Source: Clostridioides mangenotii TR
GTDB taxonomy: Bacteria; Bacillota; Clostridia; Peptostreptococcales; Peptostreptococcaceae
Reading direction: 5' to 3'
DNA: 64,000 bases
Assembly (NCBI RefSeq): GCF_000498755.1
Contig: NZ_AXUS01000015.1
Location: forward strand, 25,806-89,805
Shown: piece by piece, positions 1-8,435 of the stretch
How the letters are laid out: each line of letters begins with the position of its first letter
Position numbering within the stretch: the first letter of the stretch is position 1
Notes under the pieces: generated by a model
What the model was told of the DNA's origin: nothing
Database searches by the model: none
Seen by the model: only the letters and a program-made list of their open reading frames with translations
Program-made: the position numbers and the translations under genes

Positions 1-2
1 CT

Positions 3-896
3 CTTATTAATAACCCACATAAATTAATTAATTCAAATGGATTATGGAAATCATTATATACTCAAAGCGATTATATAATAGTTGACAATTATATATCAGG
101 AACCTCAGATTTAGGTTTATGTAAAATCTTTGGGACAAATACATACACTATTGCTTCTAATAACATTATTTATAACCCATGTAGTACTATTCCTAAATTA
201 GGTGAAGACGATATAGATACTATTATTCATTCTATTTTTAGAACTTTTTTTAATAATAATTTTTCTTCTGATACAACTTTTATATATGAAAGCCTTTGTA
301 ACCCTCCCGGCGGTGACTGGAGTGGAATTGAATTTCTTGATATAACTAGAAATATACTATTTAGATGGAGCTCGCTACCTAGGGTATCTGGTGAAGATAA
401 AAGACCTGACCATATTGTACAATTTAAAGACAAATTCTTAATTGTTGAAAGTAAATTGTATAAGAGAAATCTTGAATGTAATATAGGGCCTAGACTGAAA
501 AACTATGTAAGGAAATTAGTTAATATTCCAGCTATAGCTTACAAAAATTATCCTCTTGGAAATTGGACCTTGAATAACAATACAATTGCCAATACATATA
601 ACTATGACTATCTAAGTGCCATTGCATTTTTAAAAAATAATAAAACACATGATATTTATTACTCTAATACAAAAGAAAATACTTTTTTTGATTACAATGA
701 AGAATATTACTCTGAATTATTTAATTTAACGAATACTGATATTATTTTTGAAATTACAATTTACTCAAATACTGTGTTAATAGATATATCCAGTAGAAAT
801 GAAATGGTTAAAAACTGGGTTGAAAATATGGTAAAGTATAATAAAAATATAGTATCGCTTAAAAATAGTAAAAATATTTATATAAATATTTTTTAA
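3..896 (+). CDS. type II restriction endonuclease, N-terminus cut by window edge
   Basis: The frame is open from the first bases of the window to the stop at 896 (297 codons seen), so the gene begins upstream; an internal ATG at 456 is not the real start. A PD-(D/E)XK nuclease signature is visible: P135-D136 (RPDH) followed by E149-S-K151 (IVESK), counting from the window edge. Together with two adjacent convergent DNA methyltransferase genes this identifies it as the nuclease of a type II restriction-modification system that cuts unmethylated foreign DNA. The recognition site cannot be read from the sequence. The C-terminal half is Asn/Tyr-rich and not otherwise recognised. It converges on the methyltransferase genes and ends in its own terminator. 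Confidence 0.75.
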   Translation, partial: LINNPHKLINSNGLWKSLYTQSDYIIVDNYISGTSDLGLCKIFGTNTYTIASNNIIYNPCSTIPKLGEDDIDTIIHSIFRTFFNNNFSSDTTFIYESLCNPPGGDWSGIEFLDITRNILFRWSSLPRVSGEDKRPDHIVQFKDKFLIVESKLYKRNLECNIGPRLKNYVRKLVNIPAIAYKNYPLGNWTLNNNTIANTYNYDYLSAIAFLKNNKTHDIYYSNTKENTFFDYNEEYYSELFNLTNTDIIFEITIYSNTVLIDISSRNEMVKNWVENMVKYNKNIVSLKNSKNIYINIF

Positions 897-900
897 AAAT

Positions 901-930
901 AAGCCTCCTGATTTAAAGGAGGCTTTGTTT
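901..930 (+). terminator. terminator after the restriction endonuclease gene
   Basis: An AAGCCTCC / GGAGGCTT stem with a 9-nt loop is followed by a T-rich run, 5 bases after the stop codon. It separates the nuclease gene from the convergent methyltransferases. Confidence 0.85.
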
Positions 931-993
931 CGTTTCAATGGTATTTTTAAATTTTTTAAATCATTGTTACTATTCGTTCTTTATTTATATTAT

Positions 994-1812
994 CTAACCA
1001 ATATATAATGATTCATATACTTTTTCAATTTTCTTGTCAATTACTTTTCTAAATGTTGAGTTTCCTGACTCTAAAAGTATATGTTCATTGTATAAATCTT
1101 TTGGTATATCAACTATATATGATATATCATCTCTTGTTCCATCATACGACAAAATATAGTTAATTTTTCTTTTTTTCAAGTCGTATAGATATTCTATAAA
1201 ATCACTGTAATCTATAGTCCCAAAATATCTTCCTTTCGTTGAAAAGTAAGGTGGATCCAAATAAACTAAATCTCCTTCTTTTGCATCTTTTGTAGTTTGC
1301 CTATAATCAGCATGTATAAACTGTATATTAGCTATTCTTATTGACCATTTCATTATAGTATTTTTTAAGGTTTTGGGATTTATACCTGGCCTTGAATGAT
1401 GAAAAGAATTATTAAATTTACCATAATTATTATATCTAATTAGACCATTAACGCATGTCCTACTTAGGAATAACAAATCATATGGCGATCCGCAATTATT
1501 AAATCTTTCTCTTACTTCATAATAATATAAATGACCTTTTGCTTGCAAATTATTCCACCTTGACTCATATTCATCAGCCAATTTGTTAGGATTATACTTT
1601 ATTTCATTCCATAAGTCAATTAGAGGTTTATTTATATCTCCTGCAACACCACTCAAAGGATTAGCAGCATACAAAACTGCACCGCCTCCAATAAATGGCT
1701 CATAATAGTTTCTATATTCACCAAAATAAGATATAATAATATGAGCTTGAGATCTTTTTGAGCCTGACCATTTTATAATTGGTTGAAAACTTTCTTTTTT
1801 TATTTCTAACAT
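994..1812 (-). CDS. DNA adenine methyltransferase, D12 (Dam/DpnM) class
   Basis: 272 aa. This is an alpha-class N6-adenine methyltransferase that protects host DNA from the neighbouring nuclease. The N-terminal KWSGSKR segment matches the KW-GGK motif of D12 enzymes. SAM-binding motif I is FIGGG (residues 40-44) and the catalytic DPPY is at 186-189, in the motif I to IV order of the Dam/DpnM/MboIA group. It lies 9 bp after the second methyltransferase, with a GAGGAG ribosome site in the gap, so the two are co-transcribed. Pairing a D12 enzyme with a beta-class enzyme recalls DpnII/MboI systems, but GATC specificity is only a guess. Confidence 0.88.
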   Translation of the reverse strand: MLEIKKESFQPIIKWSGSKRSQAHIIISYFGEYRNYYEPFIGGGAVLYAANPLSGVAGDINKPLIDLWNEIKYNPNKLADEYESRWNNLQAKGHLYYYEVRERFNNCGSPYDLLFLSRTCVNGLIRYNNYGKFNNSFHHSRPGINPKTLKNTIMKWSIRIANIQFIHADYRQTTKDAKEGDLVYLDPPYFSTKGRYFGTIDYSDFIEYLYDLKKRKINYILSYDGTRDDISYIVDIPKDLYNEHILLESGNSTFRKVIDKKIEKVYESLYIG

Positions 1813-1821
1813 AATGAACTA

Positions 1822-2667
1822 TTACTCCTCAACTATATCTTTCATATATATTTGTACTTCTTTTTTATTATTTAATTCTCCATTTATTCTTTTTTTCGCT
1901 ATTTCTATATACTCATCTTCAATTTCAAAACCTATAAACTTTCTATTTAACTTTAATGCTGAAATACATTCTGATCCTGCTCCTGCAAAAGGTGCTAGAA
2001 TAATATCCCCTTCATCTGAAGATGATAATATTATACGTTCGCATACCCTTATAGGTTTTTGAGTAGGATGTTTACCATATGCTAGTTCTTCTTTCTTTTT
2101 ATTATTTGGAATATCCCATACAGTCCTAAGCTGTTTACCTTTTTGTTTTAATAAGTCACCTTGGAACTCAGACTCCTTCATTAAGTCATAATTAAATTTA
2201 TAGGATCTCTTTTTACCTCCTGAATGTCCCCATAAAATGTTCTCATGACTAGCTGTTAATCTTCTACCGCTTAAATTCGGGAATGAATTTCTCTTATACC
2301 ATATAACTTCATTTATTATTTCAATTTCCAATAATTGAAATATGAAATTAATTATTCCAATATTGTGATAGGATCCAAATACCCATATAGAGCCTGTCGG
2401 TTTAAGTATTCTCTTACATTCTGTTAACCAATTGACAGTAAAACTAAAATAGTCAACTAATTGAATATTATCCCACTTCTCCATTACCTTATTCCAATCA
2501 CCACCAAAGCCTTTAACTTTAATACTATTATTCCACTTTAAATCTTTCCCTTTAGAAAGGTTATATGGTGGATCAGCAATAATTAAATCCACTGAATTGT
2601 CTTCAATTTGTTTCATACCGTCGATACAATTTTGTTTTATTATTTTATTTATATAATTTTTTATCAT
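1822..2667 (-). CDS. DNA methyltransferase, beta class (DpnA/HinfI-like)
   Basis: About 281 aa from the ATG at 2667, chosen because AAGGA lies 9 nt upstream; the ATG at 2676 touches the ribosome site. The catalytic DPPY comes first (residues 32-35) and the SAM motif FAGAG near the C-terminus (227-231), the order of beta-class N6-adenine/N4-cytosine methyltransferases. HPTQKP (200-205) is the usual conserved box of this group. The HEN-LWGH and NYDLMKE stretches resemble the DpnA-type second methyltransferase. It is the first gene of the methyltransferase pair. Two methyltransferases for one nuclease suggests either a DpnII-like arrangement or an asymmetric target with one enzyme per strand. 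Confidence 0.88.
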   Translation of the reverse strand: MIKNYINKIIKQNCIDGMKQIEDNSVDLIIADPPYNLSKGKDLKWNNSIKVKGFGGDWNKVMEKWDNIQLVDYFSFTVNWLTECKRILKPTGSIWVFGSYHNIGIINFIFQLLEIEIINEVIWYKRNSFPNLSGRRLTASHENILWGHSGGKKRSYKFNYDLMKESEFQGDLLKQKGKQLRTVWDIPNNKKKEELAYGKHPTQKPIRVCERIILSSSDEGDIILAPFAGAGSECISALKLNRKFIGFEIEDEYIEIAKKRINGELNNKKEVQIYMKDIVEE

Positions 2668-2794
2668 AATTATCATTCCTTATTGTTATAAATTGAATTT
2701 CTATATTCTATACTAAAATAATAATTCATACAAGTCAAATTCGAAGACTATTATTTCATTAAATAGTTTATCTTTTATAGAATAACCTCTGCCT

Positions 2795-3274
2795 TTACTT
2801 GTGATAAGGTTCACCACAATTAATTCTGTAAGCCCTATAAATCTGCTCCAACAAAATCAACCTCATCAACTGATGAGGAAAAGTCATCTTAGAAAAAGAC
2901 AACTTAAAATCGGCCCTCTTCATCACCTCATCAGAAAGCCCTAGAGAACCTCCAATCACAAAAGTAAGACTACTGTTGCCCGTAACAGCCAAATTGCTCA
3001 TATGGCCTGCTAATTCCTCGGAAGATAGGTTCTTACCATCTATAGCTAGTGCAATAACATAACTGTTTTGCTTTATCTTACTTAAAATCTTGTTTCCCTC
3101 TTTATCCTTAACTATCTCCCTGCCTTTGTCACTCAAATTCTCAGGAGCTTTTTCGTCGTCTAACTCTACTATATCGAGCTTGCAATACTTGCTAAGCCTT
3201 TTGTTAAACTCTTCAATTCCAAGTTTTAGATATTTCTCTTTAATTTTTCCAACCGATACTATTTGTATATTCAT
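2795..3274 (-). CDS. rlmH: 23S rRNA pseudouridine-1915 N3-methyltransferase RlmH
   Basis: 159 aa, the normal length. This SPOUT-class enzyme methylates N3 of pseudouridine 1915 in helix 69 of 23S rRNA on assembled ribosomes, using SAM. The knot-region glycine motif [13 protein letters not shown] and the invariant C-terminus GEPYHK are present. It follows the WalJ-like hydrolase by 37 bp, the usual pairing near the firmicute origin. Its 3' end (2795-2812 on this strand) is the counterpart of the staphylococcal SCC attachment site, and restriction-modification genes lie just beyond it. Confidence 0.96.
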   Translation of the reverse strand: MNIQIVSVGKIKEKYLKLGIEEFNKRLSKYCKLDIVELDDEKAPENLSDKGREIVKDKEGNKILSKIKQNSYVIALAIDGKNLSSEELAGHMSNLAVTGNSSLTFVIGGSLGLSDEVMKRADFKLSFSKMTFPHQLMRLILLEQIYRAYRINCGEPYHK

Positions 3275-3311
3275 AAAAACCTCTCAAAATTCAACTCTTC
3301 GTTTTACGTTT

Positions 3312-4109
3312 CTATTTTACTCTGTAAATCTTAGATGGACTGTTTCTTAAAAGTATATCCAAAGTTACATCTTGTCCCACTGCCATGTCGTTTGCAGCTA
3401 GAGTCCCATTCGCAGTTTCAAACGCTAATTCTGGGAAGTTGTTTTCTTTACTTAAATGCGCTAATAAGATTGACTCCGTCCCGTTATTGATTAAATCCAC
3501 ACAGAATTGAGATGCTATATCGTTTGATAAGTGACCTATATCTGACATAACCCTCTTCTTTAGAGAGTAAGTATAAGATCCCATCATCAACATATTTTCA
3601 TCGTAGTTTGATTCTAAAACCACTAGCCTTGATTTATAAAGATGTTTTTTTACGTTCTCTGTTACACACCCTATATCTGTAGCTATAGAAATCTTCTCAT
3701 CATTATCAGCATAGAAATTGTATCCTACTGGATCTGCTGCATCATGTTGTATCGAAAATGGTCTTAAAACAATATTCTCAAGAGCGTAAGTCTTGTCGTT
3801 TTCAAAAACCTTCATGTTCTTATCCTTAATTTCACCTATCTTGTCCTTCATTGAACACCAAGTCTTTATATTCGCATAAATAGGTATATCAAATTTTCTA
3901 GATAAAATACCCGCACCCTTTATGTGATCCGAATGTTCGTGAGTAATAAAAATCCCCTTTAAACTCTGTGCATCTATATCAATATCCTTTAGACCTGTAG
4001 TTATAGTCTTTCCACTTAAACCCGCATCTACTAATATATTTGTTCCTTTATATCCTACGTAGTGGCAGTTTCCACTACTGCCGCTTCCAATTGAACAATA
4101 CTCAATCAT
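3312..4109 (-). CDS. metallo-beta-lactamase-fold hydrolase, WalJ/YycJ family
   Basis: 265 aa. The MBL-fold metal-binding motif HEHSDH (residues 57-62) is preceded by the N-terminal GSGSSGNC and VDAG strands typical of YycJ/WalJ. Members are predicted exonucleases implicated in mismatch-repair strand processing or cell-wall-linked roles around the origin; the exact substrate is not established. It sits just upstream of rlmH, the same neighbourhood as in Bacillus and clostridia. No signal peptide is seen, so it is cytoplasmic. Confidence 0.88.
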   Translation of the reverse strand: MIEYCSIGSGSSGNCHYVGYKGTNILVDAGLSGKTITTGLKDIDIDAQSLKGIFITHEHSDHIKGAGILSRKFDIPIYANIKTWCSMKDKIGEIKDKNMKVFENDKTYALENIVLRPFSIQHDAADPVGYNFYADNDEKISIATDIGCVTENVKKHLYKSRLVVLESNYDENMLMMGSYTYSLKKRVMSDIGHLSNDIASQFCVDLINNGTESILLAHLSKENNFPELAFETANGTLAANDMAVGQDVTLDILLRNSPSKIYRVK

Positions 4110-4241
4110 GTCTCTGCCCTCTCTTCCTTACTCTATAAGTTACATTATACCAAAAAAGAATACTAGAAACGGTTTAAAGTATTTCTTGTATTAAATTTAC
4201 AGTTTGTGTTGACTTTAGTCGCTAAATTATATTACAAAAAT

Positions 4242-4291
4242 ATAAAGGGCAAGTTCTAAAAGTCCTAATACCTTTAAAACTTACCCTTTAT
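4242..4291 (-). terminator. terminator downstream of the M1 peptidase gene
   Basis: A long imperfect hairpin (ATAAAGGG..AAGTT / AACTT..CCCTTTAT) runs into TATATTTTTG on the minus strand. It is the only structure I see in the 327-bp gap 4110-4436 between the peptidase and the WalJ-like gene; the rest is AT-rich with no ORF. Confidence 0.7.
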
Positions 4292-4436
4292 ACTAAATAA
4301 ATCTTTATTATAACTACTTACCATTAATTTACTTATCTTTAGTTCACTTTATTTATCTTTACTTATATATTGCTTACTGCCTTTAAATTAATTTTACTTC
4401 TGTAGAGGCACTACAATATTATATTTCTAACAATAC

Positions 4437-5900
4437 TTACTCGCATTCACTTATTATTTTATCAATATCTACGCCCTTACTGTTCCAAAGATCTACAAAA
4501 ACCCTACCGTTTACATTTTGGTGTTTATTCTTGTTGTAGTATTCTTTTAAAGTACTGAAAAATACTTTATCCCCTACTTCTTTTCTAACATTATGTAGTG
4601 CTACAGCTCCTTTTGTATATACGTTTAAGCTGTAATCCGTTGAATTTTTATAGTCAGTTGTAGGTTTAAATATATTTTCACTTCTGTAGCTCTTCGATTG
4701 TACTTCCATTGTCTTCATAAGCTTTTCAGCCGTATCTTTTCCGTATTTATTTTCAAAATAAAGAACTGTAGAGTACTCTGTAAGAGCTTCATCCAACCAT
4801 GGTTCGCTTATTTCATCATTACCGACTACAGAATACCACCATTGATGAGCTGCTTCATGAGCTATAACATACTCAAGCAAAAACTTATTTTTTTCGTTAT
4901 ATAGACTCTGATCTATCATTACTAGCATTGGGTACTCCATTCCACCTATGTAAAAATCACTTGCAACAACTGAGAATCCTTTATATGGGTACTTTCCAAA
5001 CAGGTCGCTGAAAATTCTTATTGAATCCTCTGCAACTTCCGTACTTTTATGAGCCAAATTTTTGTTTAAATTATATGTATTTATTGATACTCCCTTGCTT
5101 CTACCCCTTGCAATATCGAAATCTTTACTCATAACAAATGCGAAGTCTCTTACATTCTTAGCCTCGATTTCATACATCTTTTTCATTTCGTCGTATTTAT
5201 CATTTACTACAATACCTGTATTCGCTAACTTATACTTTCTCGGCAACAATAAATTTACATCAAAGTCGCTAGTTTCACTGTAAAAAGGATCTCCAATCGC
5301 CTCATAACTCTTTAAATTCCATCCTCTACCATCATTTACACATGCTATGGGGAACCAATTTGTTACATTTACAGTGTTGTCGCCATACCCAAACCTTCCT
5401 AAAGAGTTTGGAAGCTTTACATTGTATTTAAAATCAATAGGTACGCTATCTCCTGGTTTTATTTTTTTATTTAGTTTAATCTCTAGTATATCATTTTTCT
5501 CACCTTTAACTTCATATTGCAATTTTTTCTTTGAGCTCAAAACATTTTTGATATCTATATAACCCTCATTAAATCCATTTGGGTAAGCTTGAGTCATCTC
5601 TTCCTTTTCAAATGGTGCGTACTCCCTTTTAGAAAAAGCATTGGGGTATATATGGAAATATACTTTGTCTAAAACTTCTTTTGTGTTGTTAACATACTCT
5701 GTAGTCTGATTACACATGATTTTTTTGCTTTCATCATTAAAAATAGCATCAATTTTATACTGATTTATTTTAGCTGGTCCTTTTATCATAAAAGTCTCTA
5801 ATGTCTGTGTTTTTTCAATTAACACTCCTCCAACTAGTAGCATAAATATAATAGCTACAGAAAAAGTTTTTCTTACCCTTTGGTCCATCCTAATAACCAA
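4437..5900 (-). CDS. M1-family zinc metallopeptidase, membrane-anchored
   Basis: 487 aa. The gluzincin motif HEAAH (348-352) with the third zinc ligand E371 in WLDEAL, and GGMEYP (319-324) in the place of the GxMEN substrate-binding motif, mark an aminopeptidase-N-type M1 enzyme. One hydrophobic segment (about residues 12-28) without a lipobox suggests an N-terminal anchor or uncleaved signal, with the catalytic domain outside. The start is TTG, supported by AGGAGG 7 nt upstream; the first ATG would be too far from it. It is shorter than full aminopeptidase N and resembles the compact clostridial homologues. The physiological substrate is unknown. It stands alone, divergent from the DnaD-like gene. 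Confidence 0.85.
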   Translation of the reverse strand: MVIRMDQRVRKTFSVAIIFMLLVGGVLIEKTQTLETFMIKGPAKINQYKIDAIFNDESKKIMCNQTTEYVNNTKEVLDKVYFHIYPNAFSKREYAPFEKEEMTQAYPNGFNEGYIDIKNVLSSKKKLQYEVKGEKNDILEIKLNKKIKPGDSVPIDFKYNVKLPNSLGRFGYGDNTVNVTNWFPIACVNDGRGWNLKSYEAIGDPFYSETSDFDVNLLLPRKYKLANTGIVVNDKYDEMKKMYEIEAKNVRDFAFVMSKDFDIARGRSKGVSINTYNLNKNLAHKSTEVAEDSIRIFSDLFGKYPYKGFSVVASDFYIGGMEYPMLVMIDQSLYNEKNKFLLEYVIAHEAAHQWWYSVVGNDEISEPWLDEALTEYSTVLYFENKYGKDTAEKLMKTMEVQSKSYRSENIFKPTTDYKNSTDYSLNVYTKGAVALHNVRKEVGDKVFFSTLKEYYNKNKHQNVNGRVFVDLWNSKGVDIDKIISECE

Positions 5901-6020
5901 AATATCTCCTCCTATTCACGTAAGTTCTTTGATATATTTGCAATATTATCCTTCGTCAAATTTCTCCTTAATAACCAATAACTCAGTAAAAAATGATATA
6001 ATCTTATCTGAGGTGATTAT

Positions 6021-7091
6021 ATGTTTTATAAGGAAGTCAACGATATAGATTTAGGTGATACAGCAATACCTAATATCTTTATAGATATATTTATGCCAAT
6101 GGCAAATGGTTTATACGTAAAAGTTTATTTGCTTGGCTTCAGACAGGCATGCGATAAATCAGCTAATCCAAATTTTGATAACAATTCTATAGCTAAGAAT
6201 TTGGACGTGCCTTTGGAGGATGTGCATGACGCATGGAAGTTCTGGGAAGATAAACACATAGTTAAAATTCATAAAAACGAAGGATATAATGATTTGAATT
6301 ATTCCATTGAGTTTTTAGATATTAAAAAGTACTATATTGAGAATACCGCAGTTGGATCACCTACAAAATCTAGTACAGATACTATTGTAGAGGCTTCTGA
6401 AAATCCAAGTATTAGAAGTATGTTTAATTCTATAAATAAAATTGTCGGTAGGTATTTGGACCCAAGTGAAAAGATTAGTTTAATGGAGTCTATGAACAAA
6501 TACAACATGAATTCAGATATGATAATATGTGCTTATGAATATGTAAAAGAAAAATCCGGTTTTTCTAAATCGGTTAAATACATCGATGGAATTCTTAGAA
6601 ATTGGTATGATTCCAACTTTTATACACCACAGGATGTCGAGGAAAGTTTCAAATTTCAGAGTGATAGATACACAATGTACAAAGATATTTTCCGCCAGCT
6701 TGGATTTTCTAGACAACCTACCAAGTCTGAGAAGAAAATTATGGATGAATGGTTTGACAAGTTTGAGATGAATATGGACCTTATATTAAACGCATGTGAT
6801 AGGTCTAAAAATATCTCAAATCCATCTATTTCTTACATCAATGGTATAATTAAAAATTGGAACACCAAAAGTATTAAGACCCTTGAAGATCTTGCTAAAG
6901 ATGAAGAAGAATATAGATCTAAAGAAAAAGATAACAAAAAAGCTAAAACTACAAACAATCAAAATAACAATACAAAAAGCTATCAAAGTAAAAAAACTAA
7001 GTTTCACAATTTCAATGAGACCTTTACTCAATACTCATCGGATGAACTTGATGAAATAATAAGAAAGAGCCAAAGAGAAAAATTTAAGTAG
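6021..7091 (+). CDS. DnaD-domain replication initiation protein
   Basis: 356 aa. The N-terminal winged-helix-like part (to about residue 90) is followed by two DnaD C-terminal-type repeats (about 130-200 and 215-280, each ending in a YI-GI--NW motif) and a Lys/Asn-rich linker tail. DnaD/DnaB-type proteins help load the replicative helicase in low-GC Gram-positives. A GAGGTGATTAT ribosome site precedes the ATG. It lies 8 bp upstream of the dnaC-like helicase-loader gene, a paired arrangement common in clostridia. Confidence 0.85.
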   Translation: MFYKEVNDIDLGDTAIPNIFIDIFMPMANGLYVKVYLLGFRQACDKSANPNFDNNSIAKNLDVPLEDVHDAWKFWEDKHIVKIHKNEGYNDLNYSIEFLDIKKYYIENTAVGSPTKSSTDTIVEASENPSIRSMFNSINKIVGRYLDPSEKISLMESMNKYNMNSDMIICAYEYVKEKSGFSKSVKYIDGILRNWYDSNFYTPQDVEESFKFQSDRYTMYKDIFRQLGFSRQPTKSEKKIMDEWFDKFEMNMDLILNACDRSKNISNPSISYINGIIKNWNTKSIKTLEDLAKDEEEYRSKEKDNKKAKTTNNQNNNTKSYQSKKTKFHNFNETFTQYSSDELDEIIRKSQREKFK

Positions 7092-7099
7092 GTGATTAG

Positions 7100-8091
7100 G
7101 TGAACGAAAACAAAGTTAAAAGAATTCTTAAAAAGTACGAAGAGCGAAGAGATGAAAACGAACTGCTACTTGAAAAAAGAAAAAAACAAGTGTACGATAA
7201 ATTACCTCAAATTAAGGCAATTGATAATGAAATATCTTTAATAGGATTAAAATTAGCAAAGTCTGTACTTACAAATCCGGACGACAGAGAGCATATCGTA
7301 AAAAAATCAAAAGAAGATATAGATTCACTGAGAGAAAGAAAATACAAAATTTTCTCAGAAAACAAAATCCCAGAAAACTACCTAGAAATGAAGTATCACT
7401 GCAATGTTTGCAAAGATAAAGCATTTTTACCTACTGGAGAGAAATGCAACTGCTTTAAACAAGAGATTGTAAATGAAGCATACAAAATGTCAAATATAGA
7501 AAATGTACTTAATAAAGAGAATTTCTCTAATTTTAAGTTAGAAATTTTTCAACAGAAAAATTAAAAGAAAAAGGCATATCTCCTAGAGAAAATATGCTCG
7601 ATATTTCAAGTTACTGTGAAGAATATGTACGTAATTTTAACCCTAGAGAATCGAATAATATCCTGTTCCACGGATCTACAGGACTAGGAAAGACATATAT
7701 GTGTAACTGCATAGCAAAAGATCTACTTGATAGAGGCTTTCTTGTTATTTACCAAACTTCATTTAAAATTCTTGAGATACTTGAGGATTACAAATTTAGA
7801 AGAAATTCAGAAAACAAAATCAGTGAAGAAAACTACAGAAATTTATTCGATTGCGATTTGCTGGTAATAGATGATTTAGGAACTGAACTTACGAATACTT
7901 TTACAAGCAGTGAACTATTCAATATTGTAAATACTAGACTTACAGCTGGTAAAAGTATGATTATTTCTACGAATTTAACTCCTATACAAATCGGCGAGAC
8001 CTATACTCAGAGGACTCTCTCTAGAATTTTGGATCAGTTTAAGATTTTCGACTTCTTTGGAAGTGATTTGAGATGGGAAAGATTTAAGTAA
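7100..8091 (+). CDS. dnaC: DnaC/DnaI-type helicase loader ATPase, interrupted by a frameshift
   Basis: Two reading frames make one protein. Frame A (7100-7564, GTG start with AGGTGA upstream) has the coiled N-terminus and a cysteine cluster (CNVC...CNC), and reads to FSNFKLEIF before going off into QQKN-stop. Frame B is open from 7537 and continues as STEKLKEKGISPREN into the AAA+ domain, with Walker A GSTGLGKT and Walker B LLVIDDLG. The join lies at a T5 run (7545-7549); one extra T restores a continuous protein of about 330 aa. The product loads the replicative helicase (DnaB at 11808-13136) onto DNA. It is likely needed for growth, so sequence error is the simplest reading; a true mutation or -1 slippage on TTT are alternatives. 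Confidence 0.85.
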
Positions 8092-8110
8092 ATAAAAATA
8101 TAAATGACTA

Positions 8111-8139
8111 AAAAAAGCTGTATTTAATACAGCTTTTTT
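8111..8139 (+). terminator. terminator of the dnaD-dnaC operon
   Basis: AAAAAAGCTGTATT / AATACAGCTTTTTT is a near-perfect hairpin with a T-run, 20 nt after the dnaC stop codon. Confidence 0.92.
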
Positions 8140-8152
8140 ATTTTATTGACCC

Positions 8153-8337
8153 TCACTGATGTATAGTAAAGCTTGCTCCCATTTTATATGTATATAAACC
8201 TGCGCTTATACCTCTCAGAGTAACTAGTTGTCCTCTAGAGCTCTTTCACTAACAAAACTGATGTCGTATTCAGCATACATAACTTTATCATAATTACCAT
8301 TAACAGATAGCCTTATTGATTTAAATGTTTTTAATTG
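8153..8337 (-). pseudogene. relic of an unrecognised gene (C-terminal piece)
   Basis: Conceptual minus-strand translation gives two adjoining stretches in different frames: KTFKSIRLSVNGNYDKVMY running on to SERALED, then QLVTLRGISAGLYTYKMGAS up to a stop at 8153. They join at about 8225 by a one-base frame change. There is no start codon or ribosome site. This is the only content found in the 344-bp gap 8092-8435 apart from two terminators. I do not recognise the family; composition looks protein-like rather than random, but confidence is modest. Confidence 0.4.
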
Positions 8338-8392
8338 TTATTATCTTTAATCATATTTTTAAGGCTAGTTATTATTCGTTATCAATAATACA

Positions 8393-8428
8393 AAAGATGG
8401 ATAAAACTATAAAGTTCTATCCATCTTT
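8393..8428 (-). terminator. terminator of the FNT channel gene
   Basis: AAAGATGGATA / TATCCATCTTT, an 11-bp stem just after the stop at 8436, followed on the minus strand by a short T-rich stretch. Confidence 0.75.
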
Positions 8429-8435
8429 AAAAATA

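Noticed and set aside
2677..2794. Second att copy on the near side of the restriction-modification genes
   Set aside because: No repeat of the rlmH end is found between the methyltransferase and rlmH; any second copy must lie off the left edge.
7543..7552. Programmed -1 frameshift in dnaC
   Set aside because: A-ATT-TTT lacks the X-XXY-YYZ pairing in the P site, no strong downstream structure was seen, and three other genes show the same kind of defect.
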